From JABMQB01 sp963677475 (lineage in GTDB: Bacteria > Bacteroidota > Bacteroidia > Bacteroidales > Prolixibacteraceae), in the NCBI GenBank assembly GCA_963677475.2, contig CAXXQD010000006.1, positions 62,001 through 126,000 on the forward strand: a stretch of DNA of 64,000 nucleotides, given 5' to 3'. Position numbers and translations under genes: made by a program. Numbering within the stretch: the first letter of the stretch is position 1; every line of letters starts with the position of its first letter. Positions 8,377 through 16,334 of this stretch are shown here, one piece after another. The notes beneath the pieces were generated by a model. It did not search any database. It was given only the letters and a program-made list of their open reading frames with translations, and was not told the DNA's origin.

Positions 8377-9402
8377 TTATGTTAGTCCCTTTTTCTTTTT
8401 TATTTTCAGAATAGACTTTTCAATACCCCCTGGTTTTAGTCCTTTATACCCATCATTTATAAGTTTTTCTAATGGTTCAATTGCTTTTGCGCTCCCCAGT
8501 TTCTCAAGCATGATAATCGCATGGTTAATAACGGGTTCATCGTTTGATGATAGGACGTTTATATAGGCATCAACTGATTGAGGAGTCCTTATTTTTTTAG
8601 AATTTAATAGAAGTAAATTCAAAAGTTCATTTTTAGTTGAGCTTGTGAAGATTGTATCTTTTTCCGGTTCATAATTTTCTTCCAATGCTTGTTTAAGAAT
8701 TAATTCCACCGCATTCGGATGCTTAGAGAAAATTAAATCAAGGGCAGCATCTGCCTTCGCATTTTTATTGCCGTTTTTTAAGTCCCAGAGCGTTGCATTT
8801 CCTGAATTAGCAGAAGAATCTTTTTCTTTTACCTCATCATTTTTCAAAGTTGAAGTTTTCTTGTCAGATGTATTTTCTTGATGATCGGTAGTTTTTTCCT
8901 GTTTTGTTTCGCGCGCCAAATGTAACTCCTTGCCATTGCTGGCAACAATTATCCATTCATTGCAGTTTGCACATTTTAACAGCCATATAGGCAAAGTTTT
9001 GCGAAATATTGGGATTAAAATCCGTCCCAAAACCAGCATTATAGGAATTCCAAGTAAATAGGTTAATTTCCCATATTCTTCGCTATCCATTAAATCTCCC
9101 AAAAGACCAAAAAGAATAGCAAGGGTAATTCCAAAGGCAATAATATTTGCTAAAACAACCAAACCTTTGTCTGTATAAGCAAATTTCTGATCTGTAAGTT
9201 TAAAATCCTCGCTTTCCTGGTATTTTTCATTATTGAATGTTGAAAGGGCTATTGAAGTATTATGGAAACATTTGGGGCAGTCAAATTTCAGATGTTCATT
9301 TTCTGCTGGAATAAGTACCCAGTCAAGATTTTTGGGAAGTTTATACTCAGTTTTCATAATTTCACGTATTAATGATTTATGTGTGTCGTTGTTTATATGC
9401 AA
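8377..9402 (-). CDS. Membrane protein with zinc-ribbon Cys pairs and HEAT-like repeats, unknown function
   Basis: I do not recognise a family for the whole 341-residue protein. It has a CPKC pair near residue 39 and a CANC pair near residue 143, which could each be half of a zinc ribbon. Between them are two membrane segments (residues about 80-100 and 117-132). After a charged Lys/Glu/Ser linker (about 165-210), residues about 215-335 form helical pairs resembling HEAT repeats. A second in-frame Met at residue 16 (9357) could be the true start. It is the last gene of a minus-strand operon, 16 bases after a small lipoprotein gene, and it faces the regulator gene convergently with 25 bases between stops. 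Confidence 0.6.
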   Translation of the reverse strand: MHINNDTHKSLIREIMKTEYKLPKNLDWVLIPAENEHLKFDCPKCFHNTSIALSTFNNEKYQESEDFKLTDQKFAYTDKGLVVLANIIAFGITLAILFGLLGDLMDSEEYGKLTYLLGIPIMLVLGRILIPIFRKTLPIWLLKCANCNEWIIVASNGKELHLARETKQEKTTDHQENTSDKKTSTLKNDEVKEKDSSANSGNATLWDLKNGNKNAKADAALDLIFSKHPNAVELILKQALEENYEPEKDTIFTSSTKNELLNLLLLNSKKIRTPQSVDAYINVLSSNDEPVINHAIIMLEKLGSAKAIEPLEKLINDGYKGLKPGGIEKSILKIKKKKGLT

Positions 9403-9418
9403 ATTTTCATAACAAATA

Positions 9419-9826
9419 TTACTGAATATTTACACTTTTAAGGCTTACAGAATATCCTGTAATATTTATAGAATAAGAGTTGTTGGCAGAAGGAGAATCA
9501 AGAACAACTTTTGAGCTGGAACCTTCTTCACCAATTCCCAAGGTTACGATAACCTTATGTGAAGAATTTCCTTCCACATAGGCAACGCATGATTCAGATT
9601 TGCTGCCAATTTTAGCTTTAATTTTTATTTCTCCCGATTCATCATCAATAACGTTAAAACTTTTATAAAGATTAGCCCCTGTTCGTACGCCTCCAGAATA
9701 GCTGTATGTTAATGTTTCACCCTCAGAGGTCCATTCGATATTTGGACCAGTAGCATACTCATCGCAACCCAAGGTTATGAATAAGGCAAGGAAAATAATG
9801 ACTCGTGGGTAATATTTGTAAATCAT
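9419..9826 (-). CDS. Small lipoprotein, unknown function
   Basis: The 135-residue product has a lipoprotein signal peptide with lipobox TLGC at residues about 18-21, then DEYATGP. The remaining hundred or so residues are predicted beta-rich, with many Ser, Gly and Val, resembling a single Ig-like sandwich. No family was recognised. It lies between a secreted beta-propeller gene (11 bases upstream) and a zinc-ribbon/HEAT membrane protein gene (16 bases downstream), so the three are probably co-transcribed. By inference it is an envelope accessory protein for the propeller. Confidence 0.6.
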   Translation of the reverse strand: MIYKYYPRVIIFLALFITLGCDEYATGPNIEWTSEGETLTYSYSGGVRTGANLYKSFNVIDDESGEIKIKAKIGSKSESCVAYVEGNSSHKVIVTLGIGEEGSSSKVVLDSPSANNSYSINITGYSVSLKSVNIQ

Positions 9827-9837
9827 TTTACAGAGGA

Positions 9838-11130
9838 TTATAATTCATATTTGAAAATGCCATTTCCAATGGATAAAACCCAGATGTTCCCTTTTGAATC
9901 CTCAAAGAATTTACTTGTATAGATATCCTGAAAATCGAAAGGATTCCAATTGTTGCCATCAAATACAGAAATTCCTCCTTTTTTGCCATAAGGAGCTGCG
10001 CCAACCCAAATATTTCCTTTGCTATCCTCAAATATTTCACGGACAGCACTATGGGAAAGTCCATTTTTTTTGTCGATCGTAGACCACTGACCATTATCGA
10101 ATAGAAGCAGTCCTTCCATTGTACCAATCCAGACACGGCCTTTACTGTCAGCCAAAAGTTTTGTGATAAATTTACTTGGTAGCTTATCTTTGGCGGAATA
10201 ATTCTTCCAGGATTTTCCATTAAAAACATTAAGTGCTTTTTCTGTGCTAATCCAGATATTACTTTTGCCGTCTTCAACTATTTGGTTGATGCTTTTGCCA
10301 TCAAATCCGTTTTCTTTCGTATATGTTTTCCAATTAGAACCATCAAATCGCATTAAGCCCCCAAGTTTTCCTTCCAATGAAGCTCCAAACCAAAGGTTAT
10401 CCTTGCTATCTTTGAAGATTATATGTATGTATTGATACATATTCTTTGATGGTAGCCCATCTTTTTCTCCATAAGCGGATAGGTTTGTTCCATCAAAATG
10501 ATAAATAAAATCTCCGTTATTGGCACCAGATGAAAACCAGATATCATCTTTTCCATCACAAAAAAAATGGTTAACAGATGACAAATCTTTTCCTCCTAAT
10601 TGTGTAAGAGGATTAATAGCTTTTCCATCATAATTAACCAAAAATGCCCCTTTTTTATTTTCCCGGTTAACGCCACCTATCCATATTTCCCCTTCAATAT
10701 TTTCCACGTGGCTCCATAGGTATTCTGAAGAGCTTTTGTTCATATTAGCAATGATTTCGTTTCCATCGTACCTGCCCCAACCATTGCCTCTTTTTGTGAG
10801 GGCTTCAAGCACAGGTCCAACAGCCTTCGAGAAATTATTTGCAGGTTCAATGGTAAACCAAACAACTTCATTTTTATCAATAAAAATTTTCATTAAGGTT
10901 TTTAACGGCAATCCATCTTGTTTCGTAAAACTTTCAAGATTATTTCCGTCATATTTACACAGTCCTTTGTCGGTCGTAAACCAAAGGTTTCCCTGCTTAT
11001 CTTCAGCACAATCACGTACCCAGGTCGATGGTAGGCCATCTTCTTTCGACAGGTGGGTCCACTTATCTTGAGCTCTAGTAATGGGGTTTAAACAAATTAG
11101 TAATAAGAAGAATAAAATTTTGATTTTCAT
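9838..11130 (-). CDS. Secreted two-component-regulator-propeller-like beta-propeller protein
   Basis: The 430-residue protein has a signal peptide ending at ITRAQ (residues about 17-21). It is then built almost entirely of the repeated Reg_prop blade: D-x-K-G-N-x-W-x-G/F-T-x-x-G, as in EDKQGNLWFTTDKGL and DSKGRVWIGTMEGL. In Bacteroidota these blades normally form the periplasmic sensor of hybrid two-component systems. Here no membrane segment, kinase or DNA-binding domain follows, so the protein is a free-standing secreted propeller. It is first in an operon with a small lipoprotein and a zinc-ribbon/HEAT protein. Its ligand is unknown, and its role as a periplasmic sensor or binding protein is inferred. 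Confidence 0.8.
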   Translation of the reverse strand: MKIKILFFLLLICLNPITRAQDKWTHLSKEDGLPSTWVRDCAEDKQGNLWFTTDKGLCKYDGNNLESFTKQDGLPLKTLMKIFIDKNEVVWFTIEPANNFSKAVGPVLEALTKRGNGWGRYDGNEIIANMNKSSSEYLWSHVENIEGEIWIGGVNRENKKGAFLVNYDGKAINPLTQLGGKDLSSVNHFFCDGKDDIWFSSGANNGDFIYHFDGTNLSAYGEKDGLPSKNMYQYIHIIFKDSKDNLWFGASLEGKLGGLMRFDGSNWKTYTKENGFDGKSINQIVEDGKSNIWISTEKALNVFNGKSWKNYSAKDKLPSKFITKLLADSKGRVWIGTMEGLLLFDNGQWSTIDKKNGLSHSAVREIFEDSKGNIWVGAAPYGKKGGISVFDGNNWNPFDFQDIYTSKFFEDSKGNIWVLSIGNGIFKYEL

Positions 11131-11472
11131 TTTCTGTTAGTTAATGTGGTTTTTATATGAATTGATCCTATAAGGGATCCATTTTTTCGAAAATCAAAAA
11201 AGAATTATCTGCCTGCCAGCATTCAAATCAAAATAATAGTTCAAAATTCAGAAGAAGGGAGAATAAATTTATAAGCCAACCAATTGTAACTTCAACACTT
11301 TATCTTGCGAATAAAACCCTTAAGAGAAATTTAAACTTTTGATTATTAAGTGACTATGCAAGTTACTACCTTTTTTAGACTAATACAATTATTGTAGTTA
11401 TTTGTTCTTTCCTTGGGGAAAAGGAAACCGAAAATGTTTGTTCGAACAGCCCTAGAGAAGGCTATTCCTAAT
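11131..11472. other. Intergenic region before the beta-propeller operon
   Basis: This stretch of about 340 bases lies downstream of the second dehydrogenase gene and upstream of the propeller gene, both on the minus strand. Near the propeller start there is a short inverted repeat (GATCC at 11164-11168 and GGATC at 11175-11179). Just past the dehydrogenase stop there is a weak hairpin (7-base arms with one G-U pair, about 11445-11466) that could help terminate the dehydrogenase transcript. I see no convincing gene or TAnnTTTG promoter box here. Confidence 0.3.
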
Positions 11473-12492
11473 TTATTCAAACCTTAATAATACTTTGCCC
11501 ATACTCATATTATTTGTGTAGGTCTCAATGGCCTGGTGAATTTCTTCAGCCGGAAATTGTTGCTGAACCGCGGTACCCAATTCTTTTCCTAACAGTGATT
11601 GAATTTTCCGGGTATTCATTAATGATTGAACCATATTCTTTGAATGCAGCCAACCGGTCAACCAGAAACCCTGAATTTGATTTCCGTTGAATAGTAAATC
11701 TTTTAGGTCTATTAAGCAAGCTTCTTTTGCCAACCTTCCATAATTGAAAAGCGTGCTTCCTTTTGGTGCGGCATCCAATAAAGTTTGAACCATACTTCCT
11801 CCAATTGCATCAAAAATTACTTTTGCGTTTATGGAATGTGCCAATTCTTTTAGTTCCGTGTTAAAATCTGGTGAGGAGCTGTTTAAAACATGTTTGGCTC
11901 CTTCTTTTTTTAGCTTTTCCACTTGTTCTTGCCTGCGCACAACCGCTATTACCGGAATGCCCTGTTTTTGTCCGAGTTTTATAAGCATTTTCCCTAAGGC
12001 ACTTGCACCTGCTGTATTGATTATTGCCCGTGTTTTTTTAGTCGGATTGGGCAATTTTTTATAGACATCAAAAAAAGCCAGAGCGGTCATTGGATTTACA
12101 AACATCATGGCACCTTGTTCCTGCGACACATTTTTTGATAAGGGAACGCACATTCCGGCTGAGGTTTTCATGTATTCAGCCCAGCAGCCATCGTATTGAG
12201 TGGATGCTGCACAAGCTACTTTTTTGCCCATCCATAATTTTGGGAGCAAGCCTTTTCCGGCAGCCACAACCGTTCCGCTTCCTTCAAATCCGGGTACAGT
12301 CGGGTAGCTTTTCTCAATCCCATAATCCCCGCCCAAGAAAGCCAAATCAGAAGGATTAATGGGCGAAGAATGCATTTTTACTAAAACTTCACCTGGTCCG
12401 GGGGTTGGTACCGGTATTTGTCCTATGGTTAAAGGTTCACCGCCAGCTCTTAACAATACAGCTTTCATTGTGGTAGGAATTGTATCGCTCAT
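11473..12492 (-). CDS. Zinc-independent medium-chain dehydrogenase (quinone oxidoreductase-like)
   Basis: The protein (339 residues from the chosen start) has a GroES-like N-terminal domain with PGFEGSGTVV near residue 68. The Rossmann domain has NTAGASALGKM followed by AVVRRQEQVEKLKKEGA. The second part resembles quinone reductase/enoyl reductase-type MDR enzymes that use NADPH. I chose the ATG at 12492 (MSDTIP) because the longer frame from 12537 adds 15 residues not typical of the family. MKAVLL at 12468 is another possible start. It precedes the LacI-type repressor gene end by 47 bases on the same strand. Its substrate is unknown, and a link with sugar metabolism is not evident. Confidence 0.8.
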   Translation of the reverse strand: MSDTIPTTMKAVLLRAGGEPLTIGQIPVPTPGPGEVLVKMHSSPINPSDLAFLGGDYGIEKSYPTVPGFEGSGTVVAAGKGLLPKLWMGKKVACAASTQYDGCWAEYMKTSAGMCVPLSKNVSQEQGAMMFVNPMTALAFFDVYKKLPNPTKKTRAIINTAGASALGKMLIKLGQKQGIPVIAVVRRQEQVEKLKKEGAKHVLNSSSPDFNTELKELAHSINAKVIFDAIGGSMVQTLLDAAPKGSTLFNYGRLAKEACLIDLKDLLFNGNQIQGFWLTGWLHSKNMVQSLMNTRKIQSLLGKELGTAVQQQFPAEEIHQAIETYTNNMSMGKVLLRFE

Positions 12493-12584
12493 AATAGAAT
12501 TTTCACAAATATAGATGCTTTTTAGATTTAAAAGCACGACTTTATGGCTAAGATTATAAAATATTCAGGCTAGTTGCTTACTAT

Positions 12585-13640
12585 TTAATCATATGTGTAA
12601 TATAGTAAATTTTCTGTTGTAACTATGTCAAGAGGAAGGTATTTTATAGGTTCAATCTTTTTCTTAAATACCAGATGATCGATAAGTAGTTCAATTCCAT
12701 AATAACCCTGTTTATATGGGTTTTGATTAATCAGGAAATTTATAATTCCTTGATTTAGAAAATGTATGTTTTTTTCTAAAAGGTCGTACCCAACTAATCG
12801 AATGTGCTTTAGGTTTCTTTTTACTAGATATTCGGCAATGGTAAAAGCTCTTGAATTGGTTACAAAGAAACCGCTTGTTCCAGGATTATTTTCCAATAAC
12901 CTGTCCAATGTAAGATGAAATTCTTGCTTGTTCATATAGCCTTGAAGGTCAGCTTTTATAATAGTAAAATCCATCCTTTCTTTTTGAGAAAAGTAATCAA
13001 CAAAACCTTGTTCTTTTTTAAGAAGGTGAGAAGAGTTTTGTAGATCTTCATCAATATGGACCACAATAAACGTAGTTGGTTCAGGGTGTCCGTATTGAAG
13101 TAAATAAGCAGCTATTAAGCCGCTTTTGTAAGAATCCTGTCCTATATATGAAAGCGGTGAATAATCAGGGATGTTAGTATTAAAAAGGTTAAAAGGAATA
13201 GCATCGGTATTCCATTGTTTCATAAGCGAGAGCGACTCATTTGCAAATATTGGGGCGAGAAGCACCCCATCAATATTTGCATCAGATACTTTTTTTATTT
13301 CATTTTTAAATGACTCTACATCAAACGGGTCAAAAATATATTGAGTTACATTCACGCCAAAATTTTGAAGATTTTTCTCTGCTTTTTCAATTCCACGTTT
13401 TGGGGCTGTCCAATATTCGTCTTTTGTATGGTCAGGAATAATTGCAGCGATTTGAAAATGACGCTTAGAAACCAATGCTTGTGCCAAATAGTTTGGTTTA
13501 TAGTTGAGTTCTTTGGCGATTTTAAGTACCCTGTCTTTTACAGTTTCAGATACCCGTCCACGTCCATGCAAAACACGGTCTACAGTTCCGGTTGAAACTC
13601 CGGCTTTTTTCGCTATGTCTTTTATTCTGATCGAACCCAT
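12585..13640 (-). CDS. LacI-type transcriptional repressor with periplasmic-binding-fold ligand domain
   Basis: The 351-residue protein begins with a LacI helix-turn-helix (residues about 4-55: IKDIAKKAGVSTGTVDRVLHGRGRV). The hinge and NYKPNYLAQAL segment follow, then a type-I periplasmic-binding-fold sensor domain with a GYDLL strand. It is divergent from the nagB amino-sugar operon across 630 bases, and an operator-like palindrome sits next to that operon's promoter. By inference it represses the operon and releases DNA when an amino-sugar ligand or phosphate binds. The ligand cannot be read from the sequence. Confidence 0.85.
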   Translation of the reverse strand: MGSIRIKDIAKKAGVSTGTVDRVLHGRGRVSETVKDRVLKIAKELNYKPNYLAQALVSKRHFQIAAIIPDHTKDEYWTAPKRGIEKAEKNLQNFGVNVTQYIFDPFDVESFKNEIKKVSDANIDGVLLAPIFANESLSLMKQWNTDAIPFNLFNTNIPDYSPLSYIGQDSYKSGLIAAYLLQYGHPEPTTFIVVHIDEDLQNSSHLLKKEQGFVDYFSQKERMDFTIIKADLQGYMNKQEFHLTLDRLLENNPGTSGFFVTNSRAFTIAEYLVKRNLKHIRLVGYDLLEKNIHFLNQGIINFLINQNPYKQGYYGIELLIDHLVFKKKIEPIKYLPLDIVTTENLLYYTYD

Positions 13641-14048
13641 TATAAATTATGTTTTCTTTAGGAGATGAATTGATGGTTAATATTTCAATATGTGTTTTTG
13701 CTACGCTAATATTCAAAAATACCCAAGTAGTTTCATTAACAATAACTTTTAGGAATATTTTTATAATTAAGGTATAAATTATCTTTTATATATTCAATTA
13801 TGTATTCGTACATTATAATACACTATTATATGTATATATTGATGTATATCTTGTTAAAATGTTTATATACAGTAATATGGAATATTTATATTTAAATGTA
13901 TATATAGCTTGTTTATTATTCAGGATTAAAATTATAATAATTAATTTGTTTAGGGTATAAAAATATCAGATTATTTGTTAGGTTTCAATAAGTTGAAATA
14001 TAGATATATAGGATTTTTATGTTTTATTAAAATAATTTTTCACATTAG

Positions 14049-14064
14049 GTGTGTACGAACACGC
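14049..14064. promoter_or_regulatory. LacI-type operator candidate
   Basis: The 16-base palindrome GTGTGTACGAACACGC has a central CG and is perfect except for two symmetric pairs. LacI-family operators typically are palindromes with a central CG step. It ends nine bases before the TATATTTG promoter box, so a bound repressor would block RNA polymerase. The divergent LacI-type gene at 12585-13640 is the obvious candidate protein. Binding is inferred. Confidence 0.5.
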
Positions 14065-14072
14065 AAAATTTA

Positions 14073-14080
14073 TATATTTG
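14073..14080 (+). promoter_or_regulatory. Bacteroidota -7 promoter box (TATATTTG) for the nagB operon
   Basis: TATATTTG fits the TAnnTTTG -7 consensus used by the main sigma factor of Bacteroidota. Transcription would start near 14087, giving a leader of about 185 bases before nagB. I could not find a clear TTTG at the -33 position, so the match rests on the -7 box alone. Confidence 0.45.
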
Positions 14081-14172
14081 CATAATGCTAGTTGGTTCTT
14101 GTTGGGTTTGCTTCGTTTTAGGCAGGAGTTTATGTTTCAAATACAAAAATTAAAACATATAGCAAGTACTGA

Positions 14173-14193
14173 AGCAAGAAATTTTGTCTTGCT
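14173..14193 (+). other. Hairpin in the nagB leader
   Basis: Perfect 7-base arms AGCAAGA and TCTTGCT enclose a 7-base loop (AATTTTG), about 75 bases before the nagB start. It could be a leader structure affecting translation or mRNA stability. No T-tract follows, so it is not an obvious terminator. Confidence 0.25.
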
Positions 14194-14270
14194 CTGTTGG
14201 TAAGGCTGGTAGTTTTAAGAAAGTCAGGATTAAGGTAATGGTATTTGCAAATTTTTCAATTTAACACAAT

Positions 14271-16202
14271 ATGGATTTATTCAAACAGAAAAATATATCT
14301 AACAATACTTTGGTTTCTTTTGAGAAAGTGCCGTTGGCTATTTTCCCAAATTTAAAAGATGCCTCAGTTGCAGTAGCTAGAGAGATTGGCGAATTAATAA
14401 AACATAAACAAGCTAGGGGGGAAAAGACTGTTTTGGGATTGGCAACAGGTTCAACGCCCAAAGAAGTATATAAGGAGTTGATATCCTTTCATAAAAAGGA
14501 GGGGTTGAGTTTTAAGGATGTTGTAACATTTAACCTGGATGAGTATTATGGTATTGACCAGGACTCACCCCAAAGTTATGTTCGGTTTATGCGTGAAAAC
14601 CTTTTTGATCAAATTGATATTCCTCCTCAAAATTACCATGTGCCGGATGGAAGTCTTAACCAGGATGAAGTGAAACAATACTGTAAAGAGTATGAAAATA
14701 AAATAGAAGGACTTGGGGGCATAGATTTTCAGTTACTTGGTATTGGCCGTAATGGGCATATTGGGTTCAATGAGCCCGGTTCGCATGTTAACTCGCCAGC
14801 CCGGCTAATGACATTAGATAATACAACCAGGTCAGATGCATCGAGGGATTTTGGTGGCATGGCAAATGTGCCCAAAAGGGCAATTACACTTGGTGTGAAA
14901 ACGATTTTAAATGCTAAAAGGATTGTTCTGCTTGCATGGGGCGAGAAAAAAGCTCAAATAATCAGGGCAGCAGTTGAAGGACCAGAAACGGGGTCTGTTC
15001 CGGCATCTTATTTACAAGGTCATAATAATGTGGAATTTATTGTAGACGAGGCAGGTGCTTCTTTGCTCACAAGGTACAAAGAACCGTGGTTGGTTGACAC
15101 AATTGTATGGGATGAACATTTGCTAAAAAAAGCTGTTAGCCAGCTTTCGCTAAAAATCGGCAAGCCAATATTGAAATTGACAAATGCCGATTACAACCAG
15201 AATGGGCTAAGTGATTTATTGGCGTTGTATGGCAGTGCCTACGAGATAAATATAAAAGTATTTAATCTTTTACAAAGTACAATTACTGGTTGGCCAGGTG
15301 GAAAACCTTATTCTGATGATTCGAACCGCCCTGAAAGGGCAGAACCAGTCAAAAAGAGAATACTGATTTTTAGTCCCCATCCTGATGATGATATTATTTC
15401 TATGGGGGGTACTTTTCAGCGGCTTGTAGATCAGGGGCATAAAGTTCATGTTGCATATCAAACATCTGGGAATATTGCGGTTGCTGATGATGAGGCTTTA
15501 AGGTTTATCGAATTCATAAAAGACTTTAACCGACATTTTGAAAATTCTAATACGTTTTTAGAAGAAGCATATAAACAGTCTATTGAGTTTTTAAAGACAA
15601 AAACTATTTGTGAGAGAGATATTGATTTTGTGAGGTATATAAAAGGGTTAATTCGTAAAGGTGAAGCATACAGTACATGTAGGTTTGTGGGTGTTCCGGA
15701 AAGAAATATTCATTATTTGAGCCTCCCTTTTTATGAGACCGGATTATTGGAAAAGAAACCCTTGGGTGAAAAAGACATAAATATCATTGAAAAGCTAATT
15801 GTGGAAATTAAGCCACACCAGATATTTGCAGCCGGTGATCTTGCCGATCCACATGGGACACATAAAGTGTGTCTTGATGCGATTATTCAGGCGGTTAACC
15901 GATTGAAAAAAGAGCAGTTTATGTCTGATTGTTGGGTATGGCTTTATAAAGGGGCCTGGGCAGAGTGGGAAATCGATCAAATCGAAATGGCAGTACCAAT
16001 GAGTCCTGATCAAGTTCTAACAAAACGACATGGCATATTTAAACATCAATCACAAAAGGATGGTGTTGTTTTTCAGGGTGAAGATAATCGTGAGTTTTGG
16101 CAGAGAGCTGAAGACCGAAATAGAGGTACTGCTAAGATGTTTAACCAACTTGGATTGGCTGAGTACGAAGCAATTGAAGCATTTGTTCGTTGGAAATTTT
16201 AA
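14271..16202 (+). CDS. nagB: Glucosamine-6-phosphate deaminase with C-terminal LmbE/PIG-L deacetylase domain
   Basis: The 643-residue protein has two domains. Residues about 20-280 are a NagB domain with GLATGSTP, NLDEYYG and the catalytic stretch GIGRNGHIGFNEPGS. It converts glucosamine 6-phosphate to fructose 6-phosphate and ammonia. Residues about 360-643 are a LmbE/PIG-L-type domain with the metal-binding motif PHPDDD at about 366-371 and a later DPHGTHK motif. This fusion is common in Bacteroidota, whereas a stand-alone NagB is about 260 residues. It is the first gene behind the LacI-like operator. Because no nagA gene is in the window, the C-terminal domain could supply the deacetylation step; that is inference. 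Confidence 0.92.
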   Translation: MDLFKQKNISNNTLVSFEKVPLAIFPNLKDASVAVAREIGELIKHKQARGEKTVLGLATGSTPKEVYKELISFHKKEGLSFKDVVTFNLDEYYGIDQDSPQSYVRFMRENLFDQIDIPPQNYHVPDGSLNQDEVKQYCKEYENKIEGLGGIDFQLLGIGRNGHIGFNEPGSHVNSPARLMTLDNTTRSDASRDFGGMANVPKRAITLGVKTILNAKRIVLLAWGEKKAQIIRAAVEGPETGSVPASYLQGHNNVEFIVDEAGASLLTRYKEPWLVDTIVWDEHLLKKAVSQLSLKIGKPILKLTNADYNQNGLSDLLALYGSAYEINIKVFNLLQSTITGWPGGKPYSDDSNRPERAEPVKKRILIFSPHPDDDIISMGGTFQRLVDQGHKVHVAYQTSGNIAVADDEALRFIEFIKDFNRHFENSNTFLEEAYKQSIEFLKTKTICERDIDFVRYIKGLIRKGEAYSTCRFVGVPERNIHYLSLPFYETGLLEKKPLGEKDINIIEKLIVEIKPHQIFAAGDLADPHGTHKVCLDAIIQAVNRLKKEQFMSDCWVWLYKGAWAEWEIDQIEMAVPMSPDQVLTKRHGIFKHQSQKDGVVFQGEDNREFWQRAEDRNRGTAKMFNQLGLAEYEAIEAFVRWKF

Positions 16203-16334
16203 GGCTTTATATGTGAATTTAAAAGTAAAACCTTACAATGAAATTCAAATTAATATCTTTTGTGGAGGATTGGGACAACAATAAATTAACTAAATATTAG
16301 ATGTAAAAGATATCATTTTAAAACTAATTATATC

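Larger units (their letters stand above)
13641..14270. other. Divergent AT-rich intergenic region between the LacI repressor and nagB
   Basis: This stretch of about 630 bases is very AT-rich, with long runs of TATATA and homopolymers around 13760-14040, and holds no convincing gene. Its right part carries the operator-like palindrome and TAnnTTTG promoter box described separately, then about 190 bases of predicted leader before nagB. Within the leader, a 7-base hairpin (AGCAAGA at 14173-14179 and TCTTGCT at 14187-14193) may fold in the mRNA. I see no riboswitch consensus. Confidence 0.4.

Noticed and set aside
9828..10277. A 149-codon frame on the minus strand inside the beta-propeller gene
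   Set aside because: It overlaps the propeller gene in another frame and has no family features; the propeller's repeated blades are clear evidence for the other frame.
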